Below the pieces are notes generated by a model that saw only the letters and a list, made by a program, of their open reading frames with translations, was not told the DNA's origin and ran no database searches. Source: Actinomycetota bacterium (GTDB taxonomy: Bacteria; Actinomycetota; Actinomycetes; Nanopelagicales; Nanopelagicaceae). From it: DNA of 64,000 nt. The stretch lies in NCBI GenBank assembly GCA_026392935.1, contig JAPLBE010000018.1:62001-126000 (forward strand). The letters are read 5' to 3'. Below are positions 8,915 through 18,192 of this stretch, piece by piece (within the stretch, counting starts at the first letter, position 1; the number at the start of each line of letters is the position of its first letter). The translations under genes and the position numbers were made by a program.

Positions 8915-9825
8915 CGTTCTATCCAGTCCAATCGATGTAGAACTATTCCTTCACGCAGTGCCCATGGGCAAATGCGAATTTCCGACAATTTAAGGTCTGC
9001 CATTAATTGTTTTGCCAGCATAGCCCCAGCAACAATCTGAGGTGCACGTTCGGCAGATACTGACTGCAACTCTCTTCTGCCTTTGATATCAAGTTTCTTG
9101 AGCATGGGCACAATTTCCTCGAGTGCTTCACGTGTTAAGTGGGGACCTAACTTTGGGTACTGAGCATTTGCGATTTTGGCTAGAGTTCTAAATGTCTTAC
9201 TGGTGCCAGTCGCTATATTTTTATCGTAGGTTGAAAGAGAATCTACAAGTGGAGCAACACTTTCCTTCAAGTAATCTTCAAGAGCATCCAGTGATTTAGA
9301 AGTAAAAGGATCACCCTTTAAGAACATGCGAGTAAGTCTGCCGGCACCTAATTGAAGCGAAGTCTTAAAGGTCGGATTCTCCTCGGCTCCGCGTGCAATT
9401 TCCAGGGAGCCTCCACCAATATCTAAGACAAGGAGATCACCTGACGACCACCCAAGCCATCTACGTGCTGCAAGAAATGTAAATCTGGCTTCTTCTTCTC
9501 CGCTTAATACCTGCAAATCAATACCGCACGTTTTATTTACATGTTCGATAACTTCATCGGAATTCACGGCCTCTCGAATAGCGGATGTTGCAAAGGCCAG
9601 CAACTCATCTATCTCAAGGTGCGCAGATTCGCTGAGATTCTTTAGTATGGCTTCGGTTATTTGATCAATACCGAGTTGGGTGATTGCACCTTGCTCATCA
9701 AGATATTCAGTCAGGCGAATAAGAGACTTATGTGAAGAATTTGGGATTGGTGGACCACCAAGGTACCCATCGATTACTTGCAGATGTATTGTGTTGGATC
9801 CAACATCAAGTACACCCAATCGCAT
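8911..9825 (-). CDS. ppx: Ppx/GppA family exopolyphosphatase
   Basis: Exopolyphosphatase or guanosine pentaphosphate phosphatase of 304 aa, the short actinobacterial form made only of the two actin-like ATPase subdomains, without the C-terminal HD domain. Seen: LGVLDVGSNTIHLQVID at the N-terminus (phosphate-1 loop), EEARFTF with the conserved glutamate, and VLDIGGGSLE (phosphate-2 loop). It would degrade the polyphosphate made by ppk1 or hydrolyse pppGpp. It lies 18 bp downstream of phoU on the same strand. Confidence 0.9.
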   Translation of the reverse strand: MRLGVLDVGSNTIHLQVIDGYLGGPPIPNSSHKSLIRLTEYLDEQGAITQLGIDQITEAILKNLSESAHLEIDELLAFATSAIREAVNSDEVIEHVNKTCGIDLQVLSGEEEARFTFLAARRWLGWSSGDLLVLDIGGGSLEIARGAEENPTFKTSLQLGAGRLTRMFLKGDPFTSKSLDALEDYLKESVAPLVDSLSTYDKNIATGTSKTFRTLAKIANAQYPKLGPHLTREALEEIVPMLKKLDIKGRRELQSVSAERAPQIVAGAMLAKQLMADLKLSEIRICPWALREGIVLHRLDWIER

Positions 9826-9843
9826 TGGGACAGATTAGCGAGT

Positions 9844-10497
9844 TTAACCTGCGAAAGTGCCTGTAACCAAGAAATAGACGCGTCGCGAAACAGAGACCGC
9901 ATGGTCAGCGAATCTCTCGTAGTAACGGCCTAGGAGCGTTATATCAATTGCGGACTCGACTCCGTGGGTCCAACTGGCATTAGTAATATTTCCCAGAAGC
10001 TGTCTATGCAACCCATCCATCTCATCGTCATCTTTTTCAACCTGGAGAGCCATCACTGTATCTCGTGTTTCAATGACGGTGGCAACTTTTCTGGAAAGAT
10101 TTTCGGCAACTGTTCCCATGTGATGAACAAGATCTTTCAATTCAGCAGGGACTACCGGTTCTGGGTGACGGAATCTAGTTAATTTTGCAACGTGATGGGA
10201 GAGATCGCCCATTCGTTCTAAGTCCGCACTCATGCGAAGCGCTGTAACCAAGGCGCGTAAATCAGATGCAACCGGCTGTTGACGGGCAATGATGTCGATG
10301 ATGTGGGCATCAAGGTCGTGTTGTACTAAATCAATTTTCTCGTCTTCCGAGATTACTTCTTCGGCCGCGCTAAGATCGGAATCAATCAGCGCATGGGTTG
10401 ACTTCTTAATTGAAGCGGAAACCATGTTCGATAAATCCACGAGCGTTTGAGAAACTCCATCGAGCTCATCTTGGAATACTGAACGTATGAGTGCCAT
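9844..10497 (-). CDS. phoU: Phosphate signalling/transport regulator PhoU
   Basis: PhoU of 217 aa with two three-helix repeats; the ExxxD-type metal-binding acidic motifs are visible (EEVISEDEKID; RMGDLSHHVAKL; YERFADHAVSVSRRV). PhoU couples the Pst transporter to the phosphate histidine kinase. No pst genes lie in the window. It is transcribed divergently from senX3. The -10 TAAATT (minus strand, 10504-10509) lies 6 nt from the ATG, so the transcript is probably leaderless, with the candidate PHO box behind it. Confidence 0.93.
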   Translation of the reverse strand: MALIRSVFQDELDGVSQTLVDLSNMVSASIKKSTHALIDSDLSAAEEVISEDEKIDLVQHDLDAHIIDIIARQQPVASDLRALVTALRMSADLERMGDLSHHVAKLTRFRHPEPVVPAELKDLVHHMGTVAENLSRKVATVIETRDTVMALQVEKDDDEMDGLHRQLLGNITNASWTHGVESAIDITLLGRYYERFADHAVSVSRRVYFLVTGTFAG

Positions 10498-10540
10498 GAG
10501 TGGAATTTAGGCGTAATCCATGAATAACGCAATGCGCGAT

Positions 10541-10558
10541 GGTTAACGGAAGGTAAAC
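10541..10558 (-). promoter_or_regulatory. Candidate PHO box between phoU and senX3
   Basis: On the minus strand GTTTACC (10552-10558) and GTTAACC (10541-10547) are direct repeats with a 4-nt gap, an 11-bp period like the array before ppk1 and like the known actinobacterial PHO box. The box overlaps the -35 position of the senX3 promoter (-10 TAGGCT at 10575-10580, 6 nt from the ATG), which has no good -35 of its own. Autoregulation by RegX3 is the natural reading. Confidence 0.5.
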
Positions 10559-10586
10559 TGTGCCCCATAGCGGTTAGGCTTATCTC

Positions 10587-11642
10587 ATGTGGTTCGGTCG
10601 CGAAGAAAATAAAAATTCGAACGAGATATCACCCATATTTTTCAAGGTCCTCTCTGAGCTCGGACAAGATGCTCTTTTAGTAGCCCCCGGCGAGGTTGTG
10701 CGCTTTGCGACTGAGGGAATAGAAACACTTAACATTCTTCGCGAAAATCGAATCATGAGTCCTGAACTCGTAGCGTTAATAAGAGTCGTACGACGAAATC
10801 AACAAACACATACTGGAAATATTGAAGTTCCGCGCGGGCCAATCGGCGAGGGACTGCGTGAACTCACGATCAGAGCAATTTATCTCAGTGAAATTGAAAA
10901 CATTGTTGTGTTAATCAGTGATGAGAGTGAAGCTTCGCGAGTTCATGAAGTACGACGTGACTTTGTTGCCAATATTTCGCACGAGTTAAAGACACCAATC
11001 GGTGCACTCTCTCTTCTTAGCGAAGCTGTTCTATCTGCCTCTGATGACCCAGCTTCAGTTGTTAAGTTTGCAACAAGAATGCAACTTGAAGCAAAAAGAC
11101 TTACAGATTTAGTTCAAGGAATCATTAACTTATCTAGATTGCAAGACTCTGACCCATTACAAATCGCCACTGAACATCTAATCTCAGATATTGTGACGGA
11201 AGCGGTAGATCTAGTGAAAACAGTTTCTGACGCTAAAGGGATCAAGGTTACAGTCAATGAATTTCCTTCAGTAACAGTCCTTGGAGATGGCGAGCAACTC
11301 ATAATGGCTATTCATAATCTTCTCGAAAATGCCATCAATTACTCCCCACAAAATACAAACGTCTCTGTCTCGACATCACTTACTGACGACATTGTAGAAA
11401 TTATTGTCACCGATCAAGGTATTGGGATCGCAGAACAAGAACTAGAACGAATCTTTGAACGTTTCTACAGAGTAGACCCAGCTCGATCTAGAGAAACTGG
11501 TGGAACAGGTCTTGGTCTATCAATCGTAAAGCACGTTGCATCAAAGCACGGGGGTGAAGTGCGAGTGTGGAGTTCTCCTAAAGTGGGATCTTCATTCGCA
11601 ATTCGCTTACCAATATATTCAAACCATGGAGGCAATTTGTAA
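10587..11642 (+). CDS. senX3: Sensor histidine kinase of the SenX3/PhoR type, without membrane segments
   Basis: Histidine kinase of 351 aa. The phosphorylated H132 sits in NISHELKTPIGALS, followed by N box NLLENAINYS, G1 ITDQGIGIAEQE-like and G2 GGTGLGLSIVKHV. Adjacency to regX3, phoU, ppk1 and ppx makes it the phosphate-starvation kinase. Residues 1-120 look like a PAS-like input domain but contain no hydrophobic stretch long enough to span the membrane, unlike mycobacterial SenX3 with two such helices. It therefore looks soluble. The stop overlaps the regX3 start (TAATG). The leaderless promoter fixes the start. Confidence 0.88.
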   Translation: MWFGREENKNSNEISPIFFKVLSELGQDALLVAPGEVVRFATEGIETLNILRENRIMSPELVALIRVVRRNQQTHTGNIEVPRGPIGEGLRELTIRAIYLSEIENIVVLISDESEASRVHEVRRDFVANISHELKTPIGALSLLSEAVLSASDDPASVVKFATRMQLEAKRLTDLVQGIINLSRLQDSDPLQIATEHLISDIVTEAVDLVKTVSDAKGIKVTVNEFPSVTVLGDGEQLIMAIHNLLENAINYSPQNTNVSVSTSLTDDIVEIIVTDQGIGIAEQELERIFERFYRVDPARSRETGGTGLGLSIVKHVASKHGGEVRVWSSPKVGSSFAIRLPIYSNHGGNL

Positions 11643-12331
11643 TGACAAGAATTCTGATAGTTGAAGATGAAATTTCTTTCTCTGAAGCAATTTCATTTCT
11701 ACTCGGAAAAGAGGGATTCGAAACTGATGTCGCTGAAAATGGCCGAACTGCACTAGAGCTATTCAAGAAATCTGCATACGACTTAATTCTTCTTGATTTG
11801 ATGATTCCCGAAGTTTCAGGGATCGATGTATGTCGTGCAATCAGAGCTACATCGTCAGTCCCAATCATCATGCTCACCGCGAAAGATTCTGAAGTAGATA
11901 AGGTCGTGGGGCTCGAACTGGGCGCTGATGACTATGTGACAAAACCATATTCTTCTCGTGAGTTAGTTGCCCGAATTAAGGCCGTCCTTCGTCGTGGCAC
12001 ACCTGAAAGCATGGATTCAGATTCAAATCCAGCTATTCAAGTTGGCGGAAGAATTCGCATGGATGTCGATAGGCACCAAGTTTCTGTAAATGACGTTCTT
12101 ATTAATTTGCCACTTAAAGAATTTGAATTACTTGAATTTCTCATGCGAAATGAAGGTCGTGTGCTTACGCGAGGACAGTTAATTGACCGTGTCTGGGGTG
12201 GCGATTATTACGGTGATACAAAAACTCTTGATGTCCACATTAAACGTTTGCGCTCAAAGATTGAAGAAGATCCTGCTAACCCAACTTTGATTCATACAAT
12301 TCGAGGTTTGGGATACAAATTCGAGGCGTAG
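11642..12331 (+). CDS. regX3: Response regulator RegX3 (OmpR/PhoB family)
   Basis: Two-domain regulator of 229 aa. The receiver has acidic residues in VEDE, phosphoacceptor D52 in LILLDLMIPEVSG, T in MLTAKD and K in YVTKPYSSREL. The C-terminal winged helix has the recognition region TLDVHIKRLRSKIE and ends HTIRGLGYKFEA. It is translated with senX3. It is the probable activator of the PHO boxes at 5926 and 10541. Confidence 0.93.
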   Translation: MTRILIVEDEISFSEAISFLLGKEGFETDVAENGRTALELFKKSAYDLILLDLMIPEVSGIDVCRAIRATSSVPIIMLTAKDSEVDKVVGLELGADDYVTKPYSSRELVARIKAVLRRGTPESMDSDSNPAIQVGGRIRMDVDRHQVSVNDVLINLPLKEFELLEFLMRNEGRVLTRGQLIDRVWGGDYYGDTKTLDVHIKRLRSKIEEDPANPTLIHTIRGLGYKFEA

Positions 12332-12340
12332 ACTGTTTCT

Positions 12341-13180
12341 ATGGCAATGAAATTATGGAGCGCTAAAGACACAGCTCGCTGCATCATAATTCCAAGCGAT
12401 CTAGACCATAAATACTCACGTGGAGTATTAGGAGTCATTACAGGTTCAGCCCAATATCCGGGTGCGGCAGTCCTTACAACATCATCGGCGCTTGCTACAG
12501 GTGTTGGCATGCTCCGTTTTCACAGTTCATCTGGCTTGGCTCACTTGGTTTTACATCAATCCCCTGAAGCAGTTGTTCAGCCGGGCCCGGTTACTGCATG
12601 GTTGGCTGGTTCAGGAATCCACGAGAGAAAATACAGTGACTTCACGACCTTCTTGCGCCACAGGTGGTTTGCGCTCTTATCTCGTCAGAACGTACCAACG
12701 CTGCTCGATGCAGGCGCACTCTCCCTAGCCGGAAAACTTAGCCAACCAACACTTATTACTCCACATGCAGGTGAGTTATCAAAGTTGCTTTCACGACACT
12801 CAATTAATGTGAGTTCGGAAATGATCGAATCAGATCCAATAAAGTGGGCTAAGAAAACTGCTGAATTACTTAATGTAACCATCTTGTTGAAGGGTTCTCA
12901 TACAGTCGTAGTTCAGGGTGAATTAGTAATTTCACTTCCTCAAGCAACGCCATTTCTGGCAACTGCCGGTTCTGGGGACGTCCTGGCGGGGATTATTGGT
13001 GCTCTAATTGCAACTAATTACATTGAAATTCTCAACTCTCCTGAGCGATTAGCCCACGTTGCAGCTACAGGTGCCTATATTCATAACCAAGCAGCTTTAC
13101 TTGCGTCAAAAGGTGCTCCAATTTCGGCGTCGCAGATTACGAATCACATCCAAGAGGCAATAAGAAAAATAATTACGTAA
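12341..13180 (+). CDS. nnrD: ADP/ATP-dependent NAD(P)H-hydrate dehydratase
   Basis: Repairs hydrated NAD(P)H. Ribokinase-like fold of 279 aa. Seen: GVLGVITGSAQYPGAAVL, TLLDAGAL, TLITPHAGELSKLL, VTILLKGSHTVV and the phosphate-binding ATAGSGDVLAGIIGAL. Only the dehydratase domain is present; the epimerase domain (NnrE), often fused at the N-terminus, is absent from this gene and not seen in the window. It begins 9 bp after regX3 and may be in the same transcript, though its function is unrelated. Confidence 0.85.
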   Translation: MAMKLWSAKDTARCIIIPSDLDHKYSRGVLGVITGSAQYPGAAVLTTSSALATGVGMLRFHSSSGLAHLVLHQSPEAVVQPGPVTAWLAGSGIHERKYSDFTTFLRHRWFALLSRQNVPTLLDAGALSLAGKLSQPTLITPHAGELSKLLSRHSINVSSEMIESDPIKWAKKTAELLNVTILLKGSHTVVVQGELVISLPQATPFLATAGSGDVLAGIIGALIATNYIEILNSPERLAHVAATGAYIHNQAALLASKGAPISASQITNHIQEAIRKIIT

Positions 13181-13238
13181 CTTTTGCAAGTAAGTGCTAC
13201 CCCCAAAGTTTTACAACTGAAGCCACTTACCCTTAAAC

Positions 13239-13925
13239 ATGCTCACCACGTTGGCACCTACGGCACGAGTACTCATTATCAATGACGACTCTTTTGAACT
13301 TGCCACAATGGCCGCCTCTCTTCGCCAACATTGCATCAACGTTGTAGGAGAAGCTGCAACCAGTTACATTGCAGACAATCTATTTCGTACGCTACATCCT
13401 GATGTCGTACTTTTGAATCTAGAAGAATCTGGTGAATGTTTAATCGGTTTGCTTCAAAAAATGAGGAACACCCAGCCAGATCTAGGCATCGTAATTACAA
13501 CAGCCTGTCCGGACTTAAGACTCTATGGCTTAATTGAAAAGAATATTCCAAATGGCAGTCAGATAGTTCTGAAGCGAAACTTCACTGATCTATCAATCGT
13601 GACTCATGCGATCTCTGATTCCTTGGCAGCAGCCAGCAATGGATCACGTATGAAATGGGTTAACTTCTACAGTTCAGATTCTGACAAAAGCTTGATCGCA
13701 CTTCTTGGCCAACTCACCAATACTCAAGTTGAAACTTTGAGACTGGTTGCTCATGGCCTAAGTAACTCTGAGATTGCAAAAGTTCGATTTGTCTCAGAGA
13801 AATCGGTAGAACAAATTGTGGCCCGAATCGCACAACATTTATCAATTTCACCGGATAGAAGAAGAAATCTCCGCGTGATTCTGGTGGGTGAGTATTTCAA
13901 ATGGCTCGGTGCGCCTAAGCATTGA
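13239..13925 (+). CDS. LuxR-family regulator with a degenerate receiver domain
   Basis: 228 aa. Residues 9-130 have receiver-domain layout: an acidic pair in IINDDSFE, then PDVVLLNLEESGE, where the phosphoacceptor aspartate is replaced by N60, and a lysine in IVLKRNF. Residues ~160-222 are a LuxR helix-turn-helix (LTNTQVETLRLVAHGLSNSE). The replaced aspartate suggests it does not respond to ordinary phosphorylation. No partner kinase is adjacent. Targets are unknown; the following genes encode a DnaX-like domain and a secreted lysozyme. Confidence 0.75.
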   Translation: MLTTLAPTARVLIINDDSFELATMAASLRQHCINVVGEAATSYIADNLFRTLHPDVVLLNLEESGECLIGLLQKMRNTQPDLGIVITTACPDLRLYGLIEKNIPNGSQIVLKRNFTDLSIVTHAISDSLAAASNGSRMKWVNFYSSDSDKSLIALLGQLTNTQVETLRLVAHGLSNSEIAKVRFVSEKSVEQIVARIAQHLSISPDRRRNLRVILVGEYFKWLGAPKH

Positions 13926-13964
13926 ACTATGTAACACATAATCATTTGCGATAAAGTTCTGCGC

Positions 13965-14234
13965 ATGTCATCCGCGCTTACACTCTCAACCATTCGAATG
14001 CGCTGGAATGAAGTACTAGACCTCGTCGAGAAGAGAGATCGCGTGGTATGGATTGCCTACTTTGACGCCCGACTTGAATCCTTCGAAAATGGTCGTCTCA
14101 CACTAGATTTTAGTGACAGCAATAAATTGGCCACGGGTCACGATTACCAAGAAGCACGACTTCGTCATCGCTCTTTACTTCAGGGTACATTCTTTGATGT
14201 CTTCGGTGAATCAGTAGTGATAGTCGAAAAATGA
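13965..14234 (+). CDS. Small protein resembling the C-terminal domain of DnaX (tau)
   Basis: 89 aa. The pattern MRWNEVLDLVEKRDRVVWIA, then FENGRLTLDFSDSNK, then a short helix and a final VFGESVVIVEK strand follows the C-terminal domain of actinobacterial DNA polymerase III gamma/tau (WpxVLexvkxxxR...LtLxF...GxxxxVe). It stands alone, without the AAA+ clamp-loader part. The -10 TAAAGT (13952-13957) is 7 nt from the ATG, so it has its own leaderless promoter. The stop overlaps the lysozyme start (ATGA). Family resemblance is by eye; function is unknown. Confidence 0.6.
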   Translation: MSSALTLSTIRMRWNEVLDLVEKRDRVVWIAYFDARLESFENGRLTLDFSDSNKLATGHDYQEARLRHRSLLQGTFFDVFGESVVIVEK

Positions 14235-15526
14235 GAAGGCTCTCTCCATTCCTGATTGCAATTATTTTTGCATCGTTTAACTTCCACACAACACCAGCAC
14301 AGGCGGTAGAACTTAAGTTTTCTGGCCCTGGAGGAAAAATTCATGGTGCAGATATAAGTAGATGGCAACATCCAAATGGCAAGCCAATAAATTTCACGAA
14401 AATGCGCAATGCAGGTATTGATTTCGTCATCATCAAGGCATCTGATTCACGTGATGATGCAGATCAAATGGCTGTTAAGTACTTAAAGGGAGATAGAAAA
14501 GGCGCACAAGAAGCTGGAATCCATACGGGTTTTTATCATTATGCAATTTTGCCCAATGTAACAACCAGAGCCGCTATTGAACGTGATGCACGAGTGCAGG
14601 CGCAGAAAGTTATCTGGCGTATCAGTTCAATTGGCGGCTTTAATGAGCTTGACCTTCCATATGCTCTGGATATTGAAAACACGTGTATTCAGGTCAATTC
14701 ACAACGTGCTTGCACCAAATATGCAACAAGGACTAATGCCACGATCTGGAGCAAAACTTTCCTGAAAACTTTGAAGGAAAAGACAGGGCGTACTCCCCTG
14801 ATTTATTCTTCTCCACACTTTCTTGAAAACTCATTGAAACGAGATAAGGAGCTTGCTCAATATCCTCTCTGGATTGCCCAGTACACAATTGATCCTGCAA
14901 AACCAGGAGCCCGGCCAAATGTGAAACCTGGTGGATGCTTTGTGCATTCCTGGACAACATCCCAATGTTCGGCCAATTGGACGATGTGGCAATACTCATC
15001 ATGCGGAATTGCACCAAAGTATGGAGTTCCCGGATCTCGATTAGACCTCAATGTTTTTGCAGGAAGTCAAGAGAAATTTGAAAGTTTGAAAACTGGTACG
15101 TGGATACCTGATCCAGCAGATGAAATGCCTCGAGGCGAAAGCTCAACTATTACGGTGACTTCATACAAGGCGACAACTTCAAATAAGAAAGTAACGATTA
15201 ACGTTGATGTGAAGCGCCCCGATAGCTCTGCCGTTGTTACAGGTTCTGTTAAATATGTCTTTTCTGATTTTAACTCTTCTATTCCAGTAGTAACGCAGAC
15301 AGTTTCTCGCGAGACAAGTGGAACGTGGAAGATTTCAATTGAGGGCGTTCCTGCGGGAAATTGGTTTGGAAATGTGCTCTTCACTGATGCCTCAGGTACA
15401 CACAACGAAGTCTTAGCCCCGGTTGATTTCACAGTTTTGCAAGGACCAACTCCTACCCCATCTCCAACAAAGAAGCCAGTGATTAAGGCGGCAACCGATG
15501 GTTGCAAGAATCAAATTAAGAATTAA
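14231..15526 (+). CDS. Secreted GH25-family lysozyme
   Basis: 431 aa. A signal peptide covers residues 1-24, cleaved after TPAQA. The GH25 (Cellosyl-type) muramidase domain spans ~35-270: HGADISRWQ carries the first catalytic aspartate, FVIIKASD and TGFYHYAI follow, and ALDIEN carries the catalytic D/E pair. Residues ~285-395 look like an Ig-like beta domain, and the tail is proline/threonine-rich (PTPTPSPTKK). It probably cleaves peptidoglycan between MurNAc and GlcNAc, either in its own wall or in that of other bacteria. The start overlaps the DnaX-like gene by 4 bp. Confidence 0.85.
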   Translation: MRRLSPFLIAIIFASFNFHTTPAQAVELKFSGPGGKIHGADISRWQHPNGKPINFTKMRNAGIDFVIIKASDSRDDADQMAVKYLKGDRKGAQEAGIHTGFYHYAILPNVTTRAAIERDARVQAQKVIWRISSIGGFNELDLPYALDIENTCIQVNSQRACTKYATRTNATIWSKTFLKTLKEKTGRTPLIYSSPHFLENSLKRDKELAQYPLWIAQYTIDPAKPGARPNVKPGGCFVHSWTTSQCSANWTMWQYSSCGIAPKYGVPGSRLDLNVFAGSQEKFESLKTGTWIPDPADEMPRGESSTITVTSYKATTSNKKVTINVDVKRPDSSAVVTGSVKYVFSDFNSSIPVVTQTVSRETSGTWKISIEGVPAGNWFGNVLFTDASGTHNEVLAPVDFTVLQGPTPTPSPTKKPVIKAATDGCKNQIKN

Positions 15527-15565
15527 GTAGATTCAAAGCGAGCAAGCGGTAGTACCCTTTCTCGC

Positions 15566-17053
15566 ATGTCCTTCATAGGCAGTTTAGATCAAGGCACAAG
15601 TAGCACTCGATTTATGATCTTTGATCATGCTGGAAAAGTAGTTGGACAGCATCAACTAGAACACAGGCAGATACTTCCTCAGGCGGGATGGGTAGAACAT
15701 GATGCTTCTGAGATTTGGGATAAATCGAAAGAGGTAATTACAGGTGCTCTCAAGCAGGCCAACCTGATTGGTTCGGATTTACAAGCGATCGGAATTACTA
15801 GCCAACGTGAAACTATCGTGGTCTGGGATATCAAAACAGGTTTGCCGCTACACAATGCAATTGTCTGGCAGGACACCAGAACTGCTGATTATCTTGAAAA
15901 TTTCTCTGACGAATTAAAGACGTGGATTCGAAGCAAGACTGGTCTTGCAATAGCTCCATATTTTTCAGCTAGCAAAATGCATTGGTTACTGAAGAACTCC
16001 CCAGCTGTTGCCGAAGCCGTCGCTAGCGGAAGAGCACGCTGTGGAACTATTGATTCATGGTTACTCTGGAATCTTTCAGGTGGTGCCGAAGGAGGAACGC
16101 ATGCAACTGATGTCACCAACGCAAGCAGAACATTGTTAATGAATTTGGAAACGTTGCAATGGGATGACGAGCTACTTGCTACATTCGAAATCCCCCGAGC
16201 GCTCCTGCCAGAAATTAGATCCTCTTCTGAAATTTATGCTCGAACAAGTGCTCATGGTCCTTTTGGATCTGCAATTCCTATTGCAGGAATTCTTGGTGAT
16301 CAACATGCAGCGATGGTTGGACAAGCGTGCTTTAACCGAGGCGATTCAAAGACCACTTACGGTACGGGAAACTTTGCACTGCTCAATACTGGTAGTGAAA
16401 TTGTGCATTCCAAGAATGGACTTCTTACTACGGTCTGCTACAAATTTGGAGACGAGCCAGCTATGTACGCTCTTGAAGGTTCTGTTGCCGTGACAGGATC
16501 TGCAATTCAGTGGCTACGCGATCAACTTGGAATCATCAAAAGTGCATCTGAAACAGAGGCACTTGCATCGACTGTTGAAGATACGGCTGGCGTTTATTTT
16601 GTCCCAGCTTTCTCTGGACTCTTTGCACCGTATTGGAGATCCGATGCTCGAGGTGTAATTGTCGGACTTACGCGAGCTGCGACAAAAGCTCATCTCACAA
16701 GAGCAGCTCTAGAGGCGATTTGTTATCAAACTCGAGATGTCATGGATGCCATGACTGCAGATAGCGGAGTTCCGCTTAAGCAAATGCGCGTTGATGGTGG
16801 CATCACCGCAAACGCCCTTTGCATGCAAATGCAAGCAGACATAATGGGAATTGAAATCATTCGTCCGTTGATCACTGAAACCACCGCACTAGGTGCTGCA
16901 TATGCCGCAGGATTAGCGGTTGGTTTTTGGAATAACACGGATGAACTTGCACGACAGTGGAAAGAATCTCGCCGCTGGAAACCGGCATCTACCGAAGAGC
17001 AACGCACTTCTGGATATGCAGGATGGAAGAGGGCAATCGAGTGCACGCGATAG
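15566..17053 (+). CDS. glpK: Glycerol kinase
   Basis: FGGY-family kinase of 495 aa phosphorylating glycerol to sn-glycerol 3-phosphate. The N-terminus [18 protein letters not shown] is the first phosphate loop. [24 protein letters not shown] and [13 protein letters not shown] are conserved glycerol kinase motifs, and [17 protein letters not shown] lies near the C-terminus. Neither a glycerol facilitator nor glpD is nearby. The -10 TACCCT is 7 nt from the ATG, so the transcript is probably leaderless. The galT gene follows 12 bp later, which suggests a sugar-scavenging operon. Confidence 0.95.
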   Translation: MSFIGSLDQGTSSTRFMIFDHAGKVVGQHQLEHRQILPQAGWVEHDASEIWDKSKEVITGALKQANLIGSDLQAIGITSQRETIVVWDIKTGLPLHNAIVWQDTRTADYLENFSDELKTWIRSKTGLAIAPYFSASKMHWLLKNSPAVAEAVASGRARCGTIDSWLLWNLSGGAEGGTHATDVTNASRTLLMNLETLQWDDELLATFEIPRALLPEIRSSSEIYARTSAHGPFGSAIPIAGILGDQHAAMVGQACFNRGDSKTTYGTGNFALLNTGSEIVHSKNGLLTTVCYKFGDEPAMYALEGSVAVTGSAIQWLRDQLGIIKSASETEALASTVEDTAGVYFVPAFSGLFAPYWRSDARGVIVGLTRAATKAHLTRAALEAICYQTRDVMDAMTADSGVPLKQMRVDGGITANALCMQMQADIMGIEIIRPLITETTALGAAYAAGLAVGFWNNTDELARQWKESRRWKPASTEEQRTSGYAGWKRAIECTR

Positions 17054-17065
17054 AGTACGTTCACC

Positions 17066-18178
17066 ATGGATGAGATTCTTCAACTTTCGGCCGGAGTAGT
17101 GCGCACAAATCGCACCATGAATGACGGTCGCACAATTCGTTACTACGACACTGCGGGCCAAAAGCGCTCAGTTGAAGATCAGCGACCAGCAGAAGAGCAA
17201 CCAGGAATTGGTGAACTTCGACTTGATCCATTAGTCAACGAATGGGTTGCGATGGCAGCTCATAGGCAGAGTAGAGTCTTTCTTCCACCAAAAGAGTTAT
17301 GTCCGCTCTGCCCAACAACCGGTGATTTGCTCACTGAGATTCCTGAAAATGACTTTGAGATAGTGGTTTTCGATAACCGCTCCCCATCACTGCGGCCACC
17401 TGATGGCGATTTTGCACTACCGGACCTCGTAGGTTCAGATACCGATGAGGGTGTTGCGGCTGGAAAATGTGAAGTTATTTGTTTTACCGCAGATCATGGA
17501 GGAGATTTCAAATCGCTGTCTCCACAACGAGTGCGCACTCTTCTTGAAGCGTGGAAAGATCGCACACGCGAGCTTTCACAGCAGCCATTCATTGAACATA
17601 TTGCACCATTTGAAAATCGTGGGGAAGAAATTGGCGTAACACTGGCACATCCTCACGGGCAGATTTATGCATACTCATTTGTCCCGCCACGTGTGTCAAA
17701 GATGTTGGCAGTTGCTCGTGAGCACCATCAAAAAACTGGAAGAGTTCTCTTTGATGATGTCGTTGCCCGCGAACTTCGTGATGGAGTTCGAGTTATTGCC
17801 AAGAATGATCATTGGGTTGCATACACCCCATATGCATCACGATATCCGTTTGAAATTCATGTCGTCCCATTAACTCCAGTTGCGGATCTCGCTGAATTAT
17901 CAGATGCTGCCAGTGATTCATTTCCGGCTATCGCAATCGAGGTAATGAAAAGACTTGATGGCGTATTTGGTATTGATATGGCCTACATCGCCGCATGGCA
18001 TCAAGCTCCAGTGCGTGAAGGGCGCGATCTCTTGAGACTGCACTGGCAAATTACGAGCGTGCGTCGCGCTCCTGGAAAACTTAAATATTTAGCAGGTTCA
18101 GAGTCAGCGATGGGTGCATTCATTATGGATATGAAGCCAGAGCAATCTGCTGGACAGCTAAAAGATGTGAAGATTTAA
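17066..18178 (+). CDS. galT: Galactose-1-phosphate uridylyltransferase
   Basis: 370 aa HIT-superfamily enzyme exchanging UMP between UDP-glucose and galactose 1-phosphate (Leloir pathway). The catalytic HPHGQIYAY carries the nucleotidyl histidine (HxHxQ pattern). RDLLRLHWQI carries a C-terminal metal/phosphate-binding histidine, and CPLCP near residue 75 fits a zinc site. No galK or galE lies nearby. It is probably co-transcribed with glpK and converges on the protease gene. Confidence 0.9.
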   Translation: MDEILQLSAGVVRTNRTMNDGRTIRYYDTAGQKRSVEDQRPAEEQPGIGELRLDPLVNEWVAMAAHRQSRVFLPPKELCPLCPTTGDLLTEIPENDFEIVVFDNRSPSLRPPDGDFALPDLVGSDTDEGVAAGKCEVICFTADHGGDFKSLSPQRVRTLLEAWKDRTRELSQQPFIEHIAPFENRGEEIGVTLAHPHGQIYAYSFVPPRVSKMLAVAREHHQKTGRVLFDDVVARELRDGVRVIAKNDHWVAYTPYASRYPFEIHVVPLTPVADLAELSDAASDSFPAIAIEVMKRLDGVFGIDMAYIAAWHQAPVREGRDLLRLHWQITSVRRAPGKLKYLAGSESAMGAFIMDMKPEQSAGQLKDVKI

Positions 18179-18192
18179 CTCCAACACTTTAT

